DNA of 39,320 nt from Gammaproteobacteria bacterium (GCA_018827205.1 JAHJXZ010000140.1:1-39320); one strand, 5' to 3'. Positions 9,399 through 18,359 are shown, numbered from the stretch's first letter. Notes: a model not told the origin generated them from the sequence alone. Program-made: numbers and translations.

Positions 9399-9803
9399 AT
9401 GCCCAGCATCAACCCCAGCCCCGCCCAACTGGCCGCATTCACCGCCGATGTGGCGGACGATACGCCGCTGCTGATGCTCAACCTGCTGCGTTTCCAGGCC
9501 CAGGCCAGCTATGCCGCCGCCACCAGCCATGCGTCGTGTAGCGGCCGCGAAGCATATGCGCGCTACAGCCAGACGGCGCTGCGCAAGGTACGCGGGGTTG
9601 GCGGTGAAGTGCAGATCATGGCCGCCGCGCAGGCTGCTCTGATTGCCCCGGCCGATGAGCACTGGGATGAACTGCTGCTGGTGCGCTACCCATCGAAGGC
9701 CGCCTTCCTGAGCATGCTTGCCGACCCGGAGTACCGCGCGGCAACCGAGCACCGCACGGCAGCTCTAGCTGATTCGCGGCTGATCGCCACCACGCCGCGA
9801 TAA
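9399..9803 (+). CDS. DUF1330-family small protein
   Basis: A 134-residue cytoplasmic protein. The ATG at 9399 is chosen because GAGGAG lies seven bases upstream; an in-frame ATG at 9342 lacks such a site. The features TPLLMLNLLRFQ, GREAYARYS and ELLLVRYPSKAAFLSML belong to the DUF1330 dimeric alpha-beta barrel pattern (ferredoxin-like fold, related to Dabb/EthD proteins). No enzyme function is established. It follows kinB by 94 bases on the same strand and converges on ampDh2, whose stop lies seven bases away. Confidence 0.82.
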   Translation: MPSINPSPAQLAAFTADVADDTPLLMLNLLRFQAQASYAAATSHASCSGREAYARYSQTALRKVRGVGGEVQIMAAAQAALIAPADEHWDELLLVRYPSKAAFLSMLADPEYRAATEHRTAALADSRLIATTPR

Positions 9804-9810
9804 CGACTGC

Positions 9811-10587
9811 TTACTGCTGGCGGTTAAGCACCAAAAGCAAAGCCGCCGTCTCAGCATCCGGCTCGCCGTCATAGCGTGCCGGGCGGTACTTCATCTGCAG
9901 GGCAGCGATCACGTTGCGCGTGGCCTGGTCTAGCTCGCCATGGCTGGGCACGGCATAGCCCTGGCGCGCCAGCTGCTCCTGAAACCACTGCACGCTTGGC
10001 AGGCTGGCACTGAACAGTGCCTGCTCATGCGCCACCTCGGCGGCATCTGGCCAGGGCATCAGGCCGGCATCGGCCAGGCGCTTCCAGGGAAATAGCGGAC
10101 CGGGGTCGACCTTGCGCTGCGGGGCGACATCGCTGTGCGCCAGGATGCTGCCGGGCGGCAGCTGGTGGCGCTGCATGATGTCCTTGAGCAGCACGATCAG
10201 CGCATCGATCTGCGCCGGGGCAAAAGGCTGCCAGTAGCGGCCGGTGGGACCGTCATAGAAGCCCTGGTTGACCAGCTCGATACCAATCGTGGTGCCATTG
10301 AGCCAGGTGCGCCCTTGCCACTGACTGTCGCCGGCATGCCAGGCGCGGCGGTTTTCATCGACCAGGCGGTAGATGGTCGCGGGCGCTTCGCCGATCAGGT
10401 AATGGCTGCTGACCTCGGTCTCGGTCAGCAGGTGCAGCGAGCGTGCCAAATCGGTGGAGGTGTAGTGCAACACGATGTACTGCACGCGGCTGTTCTGCCC
10501 AGTGGCGGTATGGCTGTCATCAATGCGTAGGCCGCTGCTGCAACCGGCCAGCAACAAGACCAGAAAACTTAAACACAGAACTTTCAT
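9811..10587 (-). CDS. ampDh2: AmpDh2-like outer-membrane N-acetylmuramoyl-L-alanine amidase (lipoprotein)
   Basis: A 258-residue lipoprotein with lipobox LLAGC ending at C16. The amidase_2 (AmpD) domain shows the zinc ligands H41 (IVLHYT), H151 (LAHSD) and D161 (KVDPGP), with catalytic E104 in IGIELVN. A peptidoglycan-binding domain (about 195-250, with AALQMKYRPARYDGEPDAE) closes the protein. Residue order and the algB-kinB neighbourhood match AmpDh2 of P. aeruginosa, a zinc amidase anchored in the outer membrane and active on murein and anhydromuropeptides. Its start overlaps the stop of the yhgN-like gene by four bases (ATGA), so the two are translated from one message. Confidence 0.9.
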   Translation of the reverse strand: MKVLCLSFLVLLLAGCSSGLRIDDSHTATGQNSRVQYIVLHYTSTDLARSLHLLTETEVSSHYLIGEAPATIYRLVDENRRAWHAGDSQWQGRTWLNGTTIGIELVNQGFYDGPTGRYWQPFAPAQIDALIVLLKDIMQRHQLPPGSILAHSDVAPQRKVDPGPLFPWKRLADAGLMPWPDAAEVAHEQALFSASLPSVQWFQEQLARQGYAVPSHGELDQATRNVIAALQMKYRPARYDGEPDAETAALLLVLNRQQ

Positions 10588-11177
10588 GGGCTGATATGCA
10601 ACACGCTTTGCAGGTTATCCAGCAGCATATCGACGCTGAGCATGATCAATAGCATGCCCATCAGCCGCTCCACTGCGGTCAACCCGCGAGGTCCAAGAAA
10701 ACGCTGCAGTAACGAGGCCTGCAACAGAATAAATGCGGTCGCCGCCCAGGCCAGCAGCACTGCGACGTAGAGCTCCCAGAGAGGCCCGTCGTGTGTGTTG
10801 CGCAGAGTCATCAACACCGCCAGGGCTGAGGGACCGGCCACCGCTGGGGTGGCCAGCGGCACCAGCATCGGTTCGCCATCCGGCACATCACCCAACACCC
10901 CTTGCGGGCCGGGGAAGATCAGGCGCATGGCGATCACGAACAGGATGATACCGCCGGCAATCGCGGTTGCCTCCCGCGACAGGCCCAAGGCGCTGAGCAC
11001 TTTGTCACCAAAGGTAAGAAACAGCAGCAACAACGCCAGGGCAAACAACAGCTCACGCGCGGCGACCCGCAAGCGGCGCTTCTCCGGCACATTCTTCAGT
11101 GCCGCGATAAAGATGGCGATATTGCCGAAGGGGTCGGTGACCAGAAAGATCAACGCGGCGATGCCGAAAATTTCCAT
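10584..11177 (-). CDS. yhgN: YhgN/MarC-family inner-membrane protein
   Basis: A 197-residue protein with six hydrophobic helices and the MarC signatures VTDPFGNIAIFIA near the N-terminus and LATPAVAGPSALAVLMTL in the middle. The closing AVERLMGMLLIMLSVDMLLDNL follows E. coli YhgN closely. MarC proteins were once linked to multiple antibiotic resistance, but their transport role is unproven; they are classed as neutral amino acid transporter-like. The start ATG at 11177 is preceded by GAGGAGTAGCT. It is the first gene of a two-gene unit with ampDh2 and is divergent from the cryptochrome. Confidence 0.88.
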   Translation of the reverse strand: MEIFGIAALIFLVTDPFGNIAIFIAALKNVPEKRRLRVAARELLFALALLLLFLTFGDKVLSALGLSREATAIAGGIILFVIAMRLIFPGPQGVLGDVPDGEPMLVPLATPAVAGPSALAVLMTLRNTHDGPLWELYVAVLLAWAATAFILLQASLLQRFLGPRGLTAVERLMGMLLIMLSVDMLLDNLQSVLHISP

Positions 11178-11303
11178 AGCTACTCCTCAACAAATCGGCA
11201 GAGTTTAGTGCTTATGTCGGCAGAAAACGCCTTTGATCAGGCACAAACGCCACGCTGGTCTGTTGCCTGGGCAAGGTGCGTCTGACGCTGCTAGACTAGG
11301 AAT

Positions 11304-11329
11304 TTGTACAAACATGTATTTTTTGTACA
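11304..11329 (+). promoter_or_regulatory. TGTACA-rich candidate operator/promoter of the cryptochrome gene
   Basis: TTGTACA occurs twice (11304-11310 and 11323-11329), with a third half-site ATGTA at 11314-11318 making a TACA-N4-TGTA dyad with the first. The AT-rich middle (TGTATTTTTT) could hold a -10 box. From memory, light-responsive MerR/LitR-type regulators of Pseudomonas putida bind TGTACA-like pairs before photolyase-type genes, but the pair here is spaced 13 rather than about 12 bases. Assignment to that class is inference. The start codon lies 30 bases downstream. Confidence 0.45.
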
Positions 11330-11358
11330 GCCCTTGCATCGATTAGGGGATCAACACC

Positions 11359-12777
11359 ATGCGCGCACTGCTGTGGTTCAAACAGGATCTACGCCTTGAT
11401 GACCACCCTGCCCTGCAGGCGGGCCTGACCGCCGAATGCCTACTACCGGTGTATGTACTGGACCCGGCACTGCTGCAGCTCAACGAATTTGGCATGCGCC
11501 GCATGGGCGTACACCGCGCGCGCTTTCTGCTGGAAAGCCTGGTGGCGCTGGAAGGCGAATTGCGCCAGCGCGGTTCACACCTGCTGGTAGTCATCGGCTC
11601 GGCAGAACAGGCTATCCCCCAGCTGGTCGCCCAGTTCAATCTGAACCAGGTGCTGGCCCTGGAGGAAATTGCCCCCGACGAACGCGCTCAGGTGGCACGC
11701 GTGGCGCGTCGTCTCGGCGACGCGGTCCTGCAGCAGGCCCCCGCCAACAACCTGCTACGTGCTGAAGAGCTGCCTTTCAGTGTCGAGCAACTGCCCCATG
11801 TGTTCAGTAAATTCCGCAGCCTGGTGGAAGAGCGCTTGCAGGTGTTCCAGCCGCGCCATGCGCCAGAGCGTTTACCGGGGCTACCGGATGGTGCGCTGGC
11901 ACTGATGCAACCACTGCCAACACTGACCCAATTGGGCCTCGGCGAGCCGCTCAGCGTAGCGGCCAGCGCCTTCCCCTTCTCCGGCGGCGAACCGGCTGCG
12001 CTGGGCCGGCTGCGTGACTACCTGTGGAAAACCCAAGGTGTGCGCCAGTACAAGGACACCCGCAACGGCATGATCGGCAGCGAGTACTCGTCGAAGTTCT
12101 CACCCTGGCTGGCCAACGGCAGCCTGTCCGCACGCCGCGTGGTGGCCGAGCTGCGTCGGCATGAGGCGCAGTTCAAACGCAATGATTCGACCCACTGGCT
12201 GTGGGTGGAGATGCTGTGGCGCGACTTCTTCCGCTGGACCCTGATTCGTCACGGTAGCGCGCTGTTCAAGGCCGGCGGCCTGAAAGCTACCGAGCGTGCA
12301 CCACAGCAACTGGATCAACGCTTTCAAGACTGGTCACGCGGGCGCATCGGCATGCCGCTGGTGGATGCCAATATGCGCGAACTGGCAGCCACCGGATTTA
12401 TGTCAAATCGCGGCCGGCAGGTGGTCGCCAGCTACCTGATCAATGACCTGCAACAAGACTGGCGCCACGGCGCAGCCTGGTTCGAGGAACACCTGATTGA
12501 TTACGACCCGGCCAGCAACTGGGGCAACTGGGCTTACCTGGCTGGCGTGGGCAACGATCCACGGCACAACCGGGTGTTCAATGCCCTACGCCAGGCCCGT
12601 GAATATGACCCCGACGCGCAGTACGTCAGCCTTTGGCTACCCGAGCTGCGCGATGTGCCGCAGGCGCTGCGGCATACGCCCTTCCTGCTCGCCGGCGGAC
12701 ACCTGCGCAGCCTCGGTTACCCGCAGCTAGACAGCATTCCGGAGAGCTGGAAGCCCTACCTGCACGCAGTGGCCTGA
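11359..12777 (+). CDS. DASH-family cryptochrome / photolyase-like flavoprotein
   Basis: A 472-residue protein. The N-terminal photolyase alpha/beta domain begins MRALLWFKQDLRLDDHPAL. The C-terminal FAD-binding half contains KDTRNGMIGSEYSSKFSPWL, RDFFRWTL, GFMSNRGRQVVASYL and SNWGNWAYLAGVGNDPR (about 385-401). The last two are hallmarks of cryptochrome-DASH rather than class I photolyase. DASH proteins bind FAD and usually a folate antenna, and repair cyclobutane dimers mainly in single-stranded DNA; light signalling has also been proposed. The ATG at 11359 follows AGGGGATCAACACC. The unusual TGTACA motifs upstream suggest regulated, possibly light-dependent expression. Confidence 0.9.
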   Translation: MRALLWFKQDLRLDDHPALQAGLTAECLLPVYVLDPALLQLNEFGMRRMGVHRARFLLESLVALEGELRQRGSHLLVVIGSAEQAIPQLVAQFNLNQVLALEEIAPDERAQVARVARRLGDAVLQQAPANNLLRAEELPFSVEQLPHVFSKFRSLVEERLQVFQPRHAPERLPGLPDGALALMQPLPTLTQLGLGEPLSVAASAFPFSGGEPAALGRLRDYLWKTQGVRQYKDTRNGMIGSEYSSKFSPWLANGSLSARRVVAELRRHEAQFKRNDSTHWLWVEMLWRDFFRWTLIRHGSALFKAGGLKATERAPQQLDQRFQDWSRGRIGMPLVDANMRELAATGFMSNRGRQVVASYLINDLQQDWRHGAAWFEEHLIDYDPASNWGNWAYLAGVGNDPRHNRVFNALRQAREYDPDAQYVSLWLPELRDVPQALRHTPFLLAGGHLRSLGYPQLDSIPESWKPYLHAVA

Positions 12778-12783
12778 GCCGAA

Positions 12784-14646
12784 TTAACTCAGCTCAACCC
12801 GGTTGCGTCCGCCGCTCTTGGCCCGATACAGCGCTTGATCGGCCCGCTCGAACACCTGGTCGCTGCCTTCCTCACCAGCAAATGCGGTCAAGCCCGCAGA
12901 CAGGGTGATGGTCACGCGCTCACCGCGAAAGTGGAACGGACACTGCTCGACGCCCTCGAGCAAGGTTTGCAGCAGCTGTTGCCCACCTTCCATGGGTGTC
13001 GAAGGAATCAGCAGAACAAACTCTTCGCCGCCGAAACGGGCAATGAAATCGGTTTTGCGCAGGCGCTTGGCCAGCTCGCCGGCAATGATCTTCAACACCT
13101 TGTCGCCAGCCAGGTGGCCGTAACCATCATTGATCCGTTTGAAGTGATCAATATCCAGCACCGCCAGCAGCAACTCACCGCCATAGCGTTTCCAGCGCGC
13201 CATCTCCAGCTCCAGGCGCTCGCTCCAGCCGGCCCGATTAGGTAGGCCGGTAAGCGGATCGATCAGAGCTTTCTGCCGTTGTTCTTCGAGGTGATCGCGG
13301 AAGCTCTGCGCTTCCTGCTCCATATCCGCGACCTTCTGAGTCAGGCTTTGCAGGCGTTGCGCCACTTCATCCTCATGACCGTCGCGATGCTTCTGATGCT
13401 CACTGACGGTGCTGAGCAAGCCATCCAGGCGCGCTTCCAGTGATTGCTTGAGGGTCGGCAGATCAACCGCATCCTGCACGCTGGCCTGCAAACCGCTGAC
13501 CTGCTCACGCAGCTCCTGATTAAAGCTTCGCGCGCTTTCTACCGACTCGCTGTAGCCCTCATGGGCCTCACTGAGGGTGCTGAGAAACGATGCCAGGCGC
13601 TCATTTAGCTGCTTCAGGTAACTGGCAAACTCACGCTGACCACTGTCGGTCACGGCCAGCACCAGCACCGCCAGATCGTCCAGCACCGCCACCAGCTCGT
13701 ACCAGTTCAAGCCGCCCTGCACGCGCTGGCGCAAGGCCTCGCCCTGCGGTTGATGGCGCTCCGGCAGCTCCAGCTCATCGAGCAGGCCCATCAGGCTGTC
13801 ACCGATATGCGGGGCGACGGCGCTATAACCCGGCTCGGGAATTTCCGGCAGGGCATAGACCGGATCGCCAGAGCCCTGAGCGGGTGCAACTGTTGCTGGC
13901 GCTGCTGCGCTGGGCGCTATTGCCACCACCGGCTGTGCTTCTAACACGGGATTTGGCGTGGCAGGTGCGGCGGGCGCAGGCGCCTCGTTGTTCGGGTTTA
14001 CCGCCACTTCAGCAGCCTGTACTGCGGCTTGAGGTTGCGCGATAACAGCCGGGGCTGACGTTGCGGGTGGCAGCATATCGGCTGACGCCGGCGCGCTGTC
14101 ATCAGGGCTACCAGGCACTGCGTCCTTGCTGCCAAACAGACGCTGGAGAAACCCCGGACGCGCCTGGCTGGCCTCGCCATCAAGCGCGGCCAGGGCCTGC
14201 TGCTGCAGATTGCTTAATTCACTGAGCAGCGCGGGCAGTTCGCGCGGTTGACTGGCACGTTCCTCAATGCGTTTGGCAAATTGCTTGAGCGCTTTGCGCA
14301 CCTCGCGCGGCGGCTCCAGGGCGAGCAGTTGATCGGTCAGACTCGTCACACCGGAAATGTTCTGCTCGACGCGATCCTGACGGTGTTTCTCAGAGTCCAG
14401 CACGGCCTTTTCCAGACGCGGAATCAGTGCCGAAAGCCCCTTATCGATATCATCGCGGCGCAGAATATCGCGCAGCTCCTGCATGCACTGGTCAACTGAC
14501 TTGTCGCTGCCCTCGGCTGCCAGCGAGCTGCGCACCAGGCCGCGCCTTAGCAGGTCAAGCCGGGCATCCCAGCGGCGTTCAAGCTTCTCTTGCTGTTCCA
14601 GGCTTTCCAGGTACTTGCTTTTCCAGCGCTGGGCATCATCGGTCAT
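12784..14646 (-). CDS. GGDEF diguanylate cyclase with long helical N-terminal region (DgcH-like)
   Basis: A 620-residue cytoplasmic protein. Residues 1-150 are charged helices; about 175-290 is an Ala/Pro-rich low-complexity linker; 300-455 is a further helical and coiled-coil region; the GGDEF domain follows (about 460-620). The active-site motif is GGEEF at 539-543. An RxxD inhibitory site (R530, D533) sits five residues before it, so product feedback is expected. It makes cyclic di-GMP from two GTP. No recognised sensor domain, transmembrane helix or EAL domain is visible. The neighbourhood matches P. aeruginosa PA5487 (DgcH). It starts 15 bases after the EEP-family stop and converges on the cryptochrome. 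Confidence 0.9.
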   Translation of the reverse strand: MTDDAQRWKSKYLESLEQQEKLERRWDARLDLLRRGLVRSSLAAEGSDKSVDQCMQELRDILRRDDIDKGLSALIPRLEKAVLDSEKHRQDRVEQNISGVTSLTDQLLALEPPREVRKALKQFAKRIEERASQPRELPALLSELSNLQQQALAALDGEASQARPGFLQRLFGSKDAVPGSPDDSAPASADMLPPATSAPAVIAQPQAAVQAAEVAVNPNNEAPAPAAPATPNPVLEAQPVVAIAPSAAAPATVAPAQGSGDPVYALPEIPEPGYSAVAPHIGDSLMGLLDELELPERHQPQGEALRQRVQGGLNWYELVAVLDDLAVLVLAVTDSGQREFASYLKQLNERLASFLSTLSEAHEGYSESVESARSFNQELREQVSGLQASVQDAVDLPTLKQSLEARLDGLLSTVSEHQKHRDGHEDEVAQRLQSLTQKVADMEQEAQSFRDHLEEQRQKALIDPLTGLPNRAGWSERLELEMARWKRYGGELLLAVLDIDHFKRINDGYGHLAGDKVLKIIAGELAKRLRKTDFIARFGGEEFVLLIPSTPMEGGQQLLQTLLEGVEQCPFHFRGERVTITLSAGLTAFAGEEGSDQVFERADQALYRAKSGGRNRVELS

Positions 14647-14661
14647 GGTGGCGATCCAAAC

Positions 14662-15525
14662 TTAAGGCCCAATCAGCATAGGCGTTGCAGGCTCATAGAG
14701 TGAAGTGGGCAAGCGAATTTGCACCGCCACCGGCAGGTGGTCGGAAATTGGCTGCGACAACACCTCACAACGCTCCAGCGGCAAGCCAGGGCTGAGCAGA
14801 ATGTGATCAAGGCAACGCTGCGGTCGCCAACTGGGAAAAGTTGCCTCGATCTGCGGAGCAACCAGATCAAGATCGCGCAGCGGTGAGTGCTGCAGCAGGT
14901 CATTGGCATGGGTGTTCATGTCACCCATCAGCACTATGTGCCGATAGTCACCCAGCAGTTCGCGGATATAAGCCAACTGGCGCGTGCGAGTACGCGCGCC
15001 AAGGGACAGGTGCATCATTACCACGGCGACTGCATCCGGCCCTTCGCCCAGGCGCAGCAACATCGCGCCACGGCCAGGCGGGCCGGGCAATGGATGATCT
15101 TCCAGCAGGCTGGGGCGCAAACGGCTGAGCACGCCATTGCTGTGCTGCGCCAGACGGCCGAGGTTGCGGTTGAGTTGCTGATACCAGTAAGGGAAAGCGC
15201 CGAGGTGCGCGAGGTGCTCGACCTGATTGACGTAGCCCGAACGCAGGCTGCCGCCATCGACCTCCTGCAACGCGACCAGGTCGAAATCACCGAGTAGATC
15301 GCCAATCCGTTGCAGATTGCCACTGCGCCCGGCATGCGGCAGCAAATGCTGCCAGCTGCGTGTTAGGTAGTGGTGGTATCGCTGGGTGCTGATGCCCACC
15401 TGGATGTTGAAACTGAGCAGCCGCAGGCTGCCATTCTGCGGCCATTCATCCGCTGGCGCGCAACGTGGATTGACCTGTGGATCGCACAGGTCAATCGCCC
15501 GTCTGGCCGGCCAGCGCCTGAGCAT
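14662..15525 (-). CDS. Endonuclease/exonuclease/phosphatase (EEP) family hydrolase
   Basis: A 287-residue protein with the EEP metal-hydrolase motifs in order: LLSFNIQVG, LVALQEVDGGS (metal-binding glutamate), VMMHLSLGARTR, HIVLMGDMNTHAND (catalytic D and N) and ISDHLPVAVQI (final D-H pair). These enzymes cleave phosphodiester bonds in nucleic acids, lipids or phosphate esters; the substrate here is unknown. No signal peptide is clear. The ATG at 15525 has only a poor ribosome site, so a start a few codons downstream is possible. It lies 23 bases after dsbA and ahead of the diguanylate cyclase on the same strand. Confidence 0.87.
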   Translation of the reverse strand: MLRRWPARRAIDLCDPQVNPRCAPADEWPQNGSLRLLSFNIQVGISTQRYHHYLTRSWQHLLPHAGRSGNLQRIGDLLGDFDLVALQEVDGGSLRSGYVNQVEHLAHLGAFPYWYQQLNRNLGRLAQHSNGVLSRLRPSLLEDHPLPGPPGRGAMLLRLGEGPDAVAVVMMHLSLGARTRTRQLAYIRELLGDYRHIVLMGDMNTHANDLLQHSPLRDLDLVAPQIEATFPSWRPQRCLDHILLSPGLPLERCEVLSQPISDHLPVAVQIRLPTSLYEPATPMLIGP

Positions 15526-15548
15526 TACGCGTTATCCGCGTACGCCAG

Positions 15549-16178
15549 TTACTGCGCGGCGCGTTCTTTGGCGATCAGGTGATCAGCCACTTGCAGCGTT
15601 TGTTGCGGACCACCCGAGCTGCTGATGTCGAAACGGTACTTGCCGTTGACGATCATCACCGGCACGCCAGTGATCTGATAAGCCATGGCCAGTTTCTTGG
15701 CCTTTTCCAGCTGGCTCTTCACACCGAAGGAGTTATAGGTCTTGAGGAAGGCGTCCTTGTCGATACCCTCAGCAGCCAGGAAATCAGCCATTTCTTCCGG
15801 AGTAGCAAGTTTCTTGCCCTGCACATGGATGGCATCGAAGATCGCAGCATGCACCTTATGCTCGGCTTTCATCGCTTCAAGGGTGATGAACATCTGGCCG
15901 TGCACATTCCACATGCCACCGAACATGGCCGGGATGCGCACGAAATTGACATCCTCTGGCAGGGTGTCGATCCACGGATTGATGGTGTCTTCAAACTTGT
16001 AGCAATGGCCACAGCCGTACCAGAACAGCTCGACCACTTCGATTTTGCCTGGTTTGGCAACTGCTACTGGGTTGTTCAGCTCAACATATTGCTTGCCCGC
16101 TTCAATTGGCTCGGCATGAGCGCTCAGACCAAACAGGCTGGCAGTGACGAGAGTGGCACTGAGGATCAGGTTACGCAT
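15549..16178 (-). CDS. dsbA: Thiol:disulfide interchange protein DsbA
   Basis: A 209-residue periplasmic oxidase. The signal peptide ends at about HA22. The thioredoxin-fold active site is C56-G-H-C59 within FWYGCGHCYKFE, and the cis-proline loop is TGVPVMIVNGKY. DsbA introduces disulfide bonds into exported proteins and is re-oxidised by DsbB. The start ATG at 16178 is preceded by AAGGAGTAACGC, an excellent ribosome site. It lies downstream of the cytochrome c4 gene, but an intrinsic terminator separates them, so it probably has its own promoter in the 16179-16270 gap. Confidence 0.95.
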   Translation of the reverse strand: MRNLILSATLVTASLFGLSAHAEPIEAGKQYVELNNPVAVAKPGKIEVVELFWYGCGHCYKFEDTINPWIDTLPEDVNFVRIPAMFGGMWNVHGQMFITLEAMKAEHKVHAAIFDAIHVQGKKLATPEEMADFLAAEGIDKDAFLKTYNSFGVKSQLEKAKKLAMAYQITGVPVMIVNGKYRFDISSSGGPQQTLQVADHLIAKERAAQ

Positions 16179-16275
16179 GCGTTACTCCTTGGCTATAGAC
16201 GGTGCGTGGTGACGAACCGAAATTCGACACGCGAGGCAAACTGGGGTTCCGTGCATTGTAGCGATGCCCACAACG

Positions 16276-16298
16276 AAAAAGGGTGGCCTGAGCCACCC
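16276..16298 (-). terminator. Intrinsic terminator after cytochrome c4
   Basis: On the minus strand GGGTGGC-TCAG-GCCACCC is followed directly by TTTTTCG: a 7-bp perfect GC-rich stem, a four-base loop and a T-run. It lies about 35 bases past the cytochrome c4 stop codon and upstream of dsbA. Confidence 0.9.
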
Positions 16299-16331
16299 TA
16301 TTTCATTACGACATGTAGCGCTGCTAACGGA

Positions 16332-16937
16332 TCAATGCAGACCCTGGATAAAGCTGGATACCGCTTCGATATCCTTGTTGCTCAGCTTGGCTGCGATCGA
16401 ACGCATGATCATGCTGTCGCCATCATTGGTACGGTTGCCTTCGCGGAAGTCAGTCAGTTGCTTGGCGATGTATGTTGCGTGCTGGCCACCCAGCTGCGGG
16501 TAACCTGCGGCATCCAGACCGGCGCCGTTCGGCGAATGACAGCCGGTGCAAGCAGGCATGCCTTCAGCCAATTTGCCACCGCGGAACAGCTCGCCGCCAC
16601 GCTTAACCAGCTTCGGATCAGCAGCGCCAACACTCATCTGCTGGCTGGAGAAGTAAGCGGCGATATCGGCCAAGTCTTCTTCTGTCAGGTTATCCAGCAA
16701 ACCGGTCATTTCCACGATAGGACGTGCACCGGATTTGATGTCATGCAGCTGCTTGAGCAGGTATCGCTCGCCTTGACCAGCCAGTTTCGGGAAGTTCGGT
16801 GCAACGCTATTACCATCGGCAGCATGGCACGCACCACACACAACAACCTTACCCTGACCGGCTTCAGCATTGCCTGCGGCATGTGCCAGGCCAGTGATGC
16901 CCAGGGTCAACAGCAGACTCACGAGTACTTTGTTCAT
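16332..16937 (-). CDS. cc4: Diheme cytochrome c4
   Basis: A 201-residue protein with a signal peptide ending at about AHA20 and two c-type heme sites, C34-GA-CH38 and C130-TG-CH134, one in each homologous half. Methionines in the segments MTGLLDNLTEEDLADIAAYF and DSMIMRSIAAKLSN are the likely axial ligands. Cytochrome c4 is a periplasmic, membrane-associated electron carrier that passes electrons from the bc1 complex to terminal oxidases. The caa3 and cbb3 oxidases are plausible acceptors. It follows the cytochrome c5 gene by 46 bases on the same strand and ends at a strong terminator. Confidence 0.94.
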   Translation of the reverse strand: MNKVLVSLLLTLGITGLAHAAGNAEAGQGKVVVCGACHAADGNSVAPNFPKLAGQGERYLLKQLHDIKSGARPIVEMTGLLDNLTEEDLADIAAYFSSQQMSVGAADPKLVKRGGELFRGGKLAEGMPACTGCHSPNGAGLDAAGYPQLGGQHATYIAKQLTDFREGNRTNDGDSMIMRSIAAKLSNKDIEAVSSFIQGLH

Positions 16938-16983
16938 CAGCTAATCCAATTTACGGCTAAGAGAAAGAGTTTATAAGCCGGGC

Positions 16984-17274
16984 TTACTCGGTCATCAACT
17001 TGATGACAGCTTGGTAATCCTCGGCCGTGCAGTCCATGCACAACCCGCGGGGCGGCATTGCATTCAGACCATTGGTGACACTCTGTACCAGAGCATCGGT
17101 ACCCTTGGCCAGACGCGGTTCCCAGGCGGCCTTGTCACCACGCTGCGGGGCAGTCGGAATCTGTCCACCATGGCAGACGCCACACGCGCGAGCGTAGACG
17201 GCTTCTGGGTCCTGTGCAGCCTGAACGCTCAACGACAGCATCAAGGCGCTAGCTGCAATCAGCAATTTTTTCAT
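16984..17274 (-). CDS. Cytochrome c5-family monoheme cytochrome
   Basis: A 96-residue protein with a signal peptide (MKKLLIAASALMLSLSVQA) and one heme site, C31-GV-CH35. The C-terminal GLNAMPPRGLCMDCTAEDY contains the extra CxxC pair that is the hallmark of cytochrome c5, with methionine as the likely sixth heme ligand. It is a small periplasmic electron carrier. The ATG at 17274 is chosen because the signal peptide starts there and GATGAGG lies upstream; the reading frame is open 33 codons further but has no signal-like sequence. It is the first gene of a two-gene unit with cytochrome c4. Confidence 0.9.
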   Translation of the reverse strand: MKKLLIAASALMLSLSVQAAQDPEAVYARACGVCHGGQIPTAPQRGDKAAWEPRLAKGTDALVQSVTNGLNAMPPRGLCMDCTAEDYQAVIKLMTE

Positions 17275-17521
17275 CAGATCAACCTCATCAGGGAGGGGAA
17301 CGTACTGCTTTCTATGGGCAGATGATCTAAATCGTTCCCGTGAACACTTATCCAACAGCGGGAGAAAGCGCACACAAAATCTGCGCCATTATATACTGGC
17401 GTCATTGAAACGGAAACGACGCAGCTTGCCGCGCTATGCGCCAACAGGCAGGCTGCGCGCAAATGTCGCAAGGGCATCGCGCCTGTAACGCCACTCTACG
17501 CTCGCCCTCACGGATACCCAG

Positions 17522-18175
17522 ATGCAAGCCAAGAACCCCATTATCGGCCTGTGCCAACAGGCTACTTTCCTTATCAGCGCGGCCAAAGTTGACCAGTGCC
17601 CTGAAGATTTCGGCCATGAAGTGGCTTTTGCCGGGCGCTCCAACGCCGGTAAATCCAGCGCGCTGAACACCCTGACCCACGCCAGCCTGGCACGCACCTC
17701 GAAGACGCCAGGGCGCACCCAGCTGCTCAACTTCTTCAAACTCGACGAAGAGCGCCGCCTGGTCGACCTGCCAGGTTATGGCTACGCCAAGGTGCCAATC
17801 CCGCTCAAGCTGCACTGGCAGAAGCACCTGGAAGCCTACCTTGGCAGCCGTGAATGCCTGCGCGGATTGATGCTGATGATGGATATTCGCAAGCCGCTGA
17901 CCGAGTTCGACATCCTTATGCTGGATTGGTCAGTTGCCAGCGAAATGCCCATGCACATTCTCCTGACCAAGGCCGACAAGCTGGCGTTTGGTGCAGCGAA
18001 GAACACCCTGCTCAAGGTCCGCCAGGATATTCAAAAGGGCTGGGGTGATCGCGTCAGCATCCAACTGTTCTCCGCACCCAAACGTATTGGCATTGAAGAC
18101 GCCCAAGCGGTGTTGGCCGAATGGATGCAATTGGGGGAGTTTGCCCTGCCGGATGACGAAGAAGCCGACGCCTGA
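17522..18175 (+). CDS. engB: Ribosome-biogenesis GTPase EngB (YihA/YsxC)
   Basis: A 217-residue GTPase. G1 is G38-RSNAGKS-S45, G3 is [11 protein letters not shown]4 is TKAD and the G5 region is LFSAPKR. The threonine-rich switch ([14 protein letters not shown]) is conserved. EngB is needed for late assembly of the large ribosomal subunit and acts in the cytoplasm. The start at 17522 gives the family N-terminus ([20 protein letters not shown]), although the ribosome site is weak. It is divergent from the cytochrome c5 gene. The intergenic region at 17390-17400 holds an ATTATATACT stretch that may carry -10 boxes for either direction. Confidence 0.93.
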   Translation: MQAKNPIIGLCQQATFLISAAKVDQCPEDFGHEVAFAGRSNAGKSSALNTLTHASLARTSKTPGRTQLLNFFKLDEERRLVDLPGYGYAKVPIPLKLHWQKHLEAYLGSRECLRGLMLMMDIRKPLTEFDILMLDWSVASEMPMHILLTKADKLAFGAAKNTLLKVRQDIQKGWGDRVSIQLFSAPKRIGIEDAQAVLAEWMQLGEFALPDDEEADA

Positions 18176-18223
18176 CCAAAGGTCGCGCCACGGCGCACCC
18201 GATAGCGGCCACAAAAGGCAGGC

Positions 18224-18354
18224 AAAAAAAACCCCGAACTTCTTATGGGGGAGGGAAGTTCGGGGTTTAACGTCTGAACCGCTAGGGCGGGGGTCCAGAA
18301 TCTGCCAACACTTAACACAACAAAGGAGCATTGATTGGCTGTCTAGGCCATTCA
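18224..18354 (-). ncRNA. ersA: Small regulatory RNA ErsA
   Basis: Between engB and polA, where Pseudomonas keeps ErsA, an AlgU-type promoter (separate entry) and an intrinsic terminator delimit a transcript of about 131 nt. The RNA would run from about 18354 down to the T-run at 18224-18231 and contains C-rich single-stranded stretches (GGACCCCCGCCC and CCCTCCCCC). ErsA of P. aeruginosa is about 132 nt, depends on sigma-22 and represses algC and oprD by base pairing, with Hfq. The location parallels Spot 42 of enteric bacteria. The identity rests on position, size, promoter type and terminator, not on an alignment. Confidence 0.85.
18232..18265 (-). terminator. ErsA intrinsic terminator
   Basis: An 11-bp perfect stem (CCCCGAACTTC with GAAGTTCGGGG) closes a 12-base C-rich loop on the minus strand and is followed by eight T residues (18224-18231). 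The opposite strand ends in TTTAAC, so it may also slow transcripts coming from engB. Confidence 0.9.
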
Positions 18355-18359
18355 TAAAC

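Noticed and set aside
15579..16976. Open frame of about 465 residues antisense to dsbA and cytochrome c4.
   Set aside because: It crosses two well-supported genes and a terminator and reads as a low-complexity shadow.
17275..17521. Possible small gene between cytochrome c5 and engB.
   Set aside because: No frame there has a ribosome site plus recognisable protein; it probably holds only the divergent promoters.
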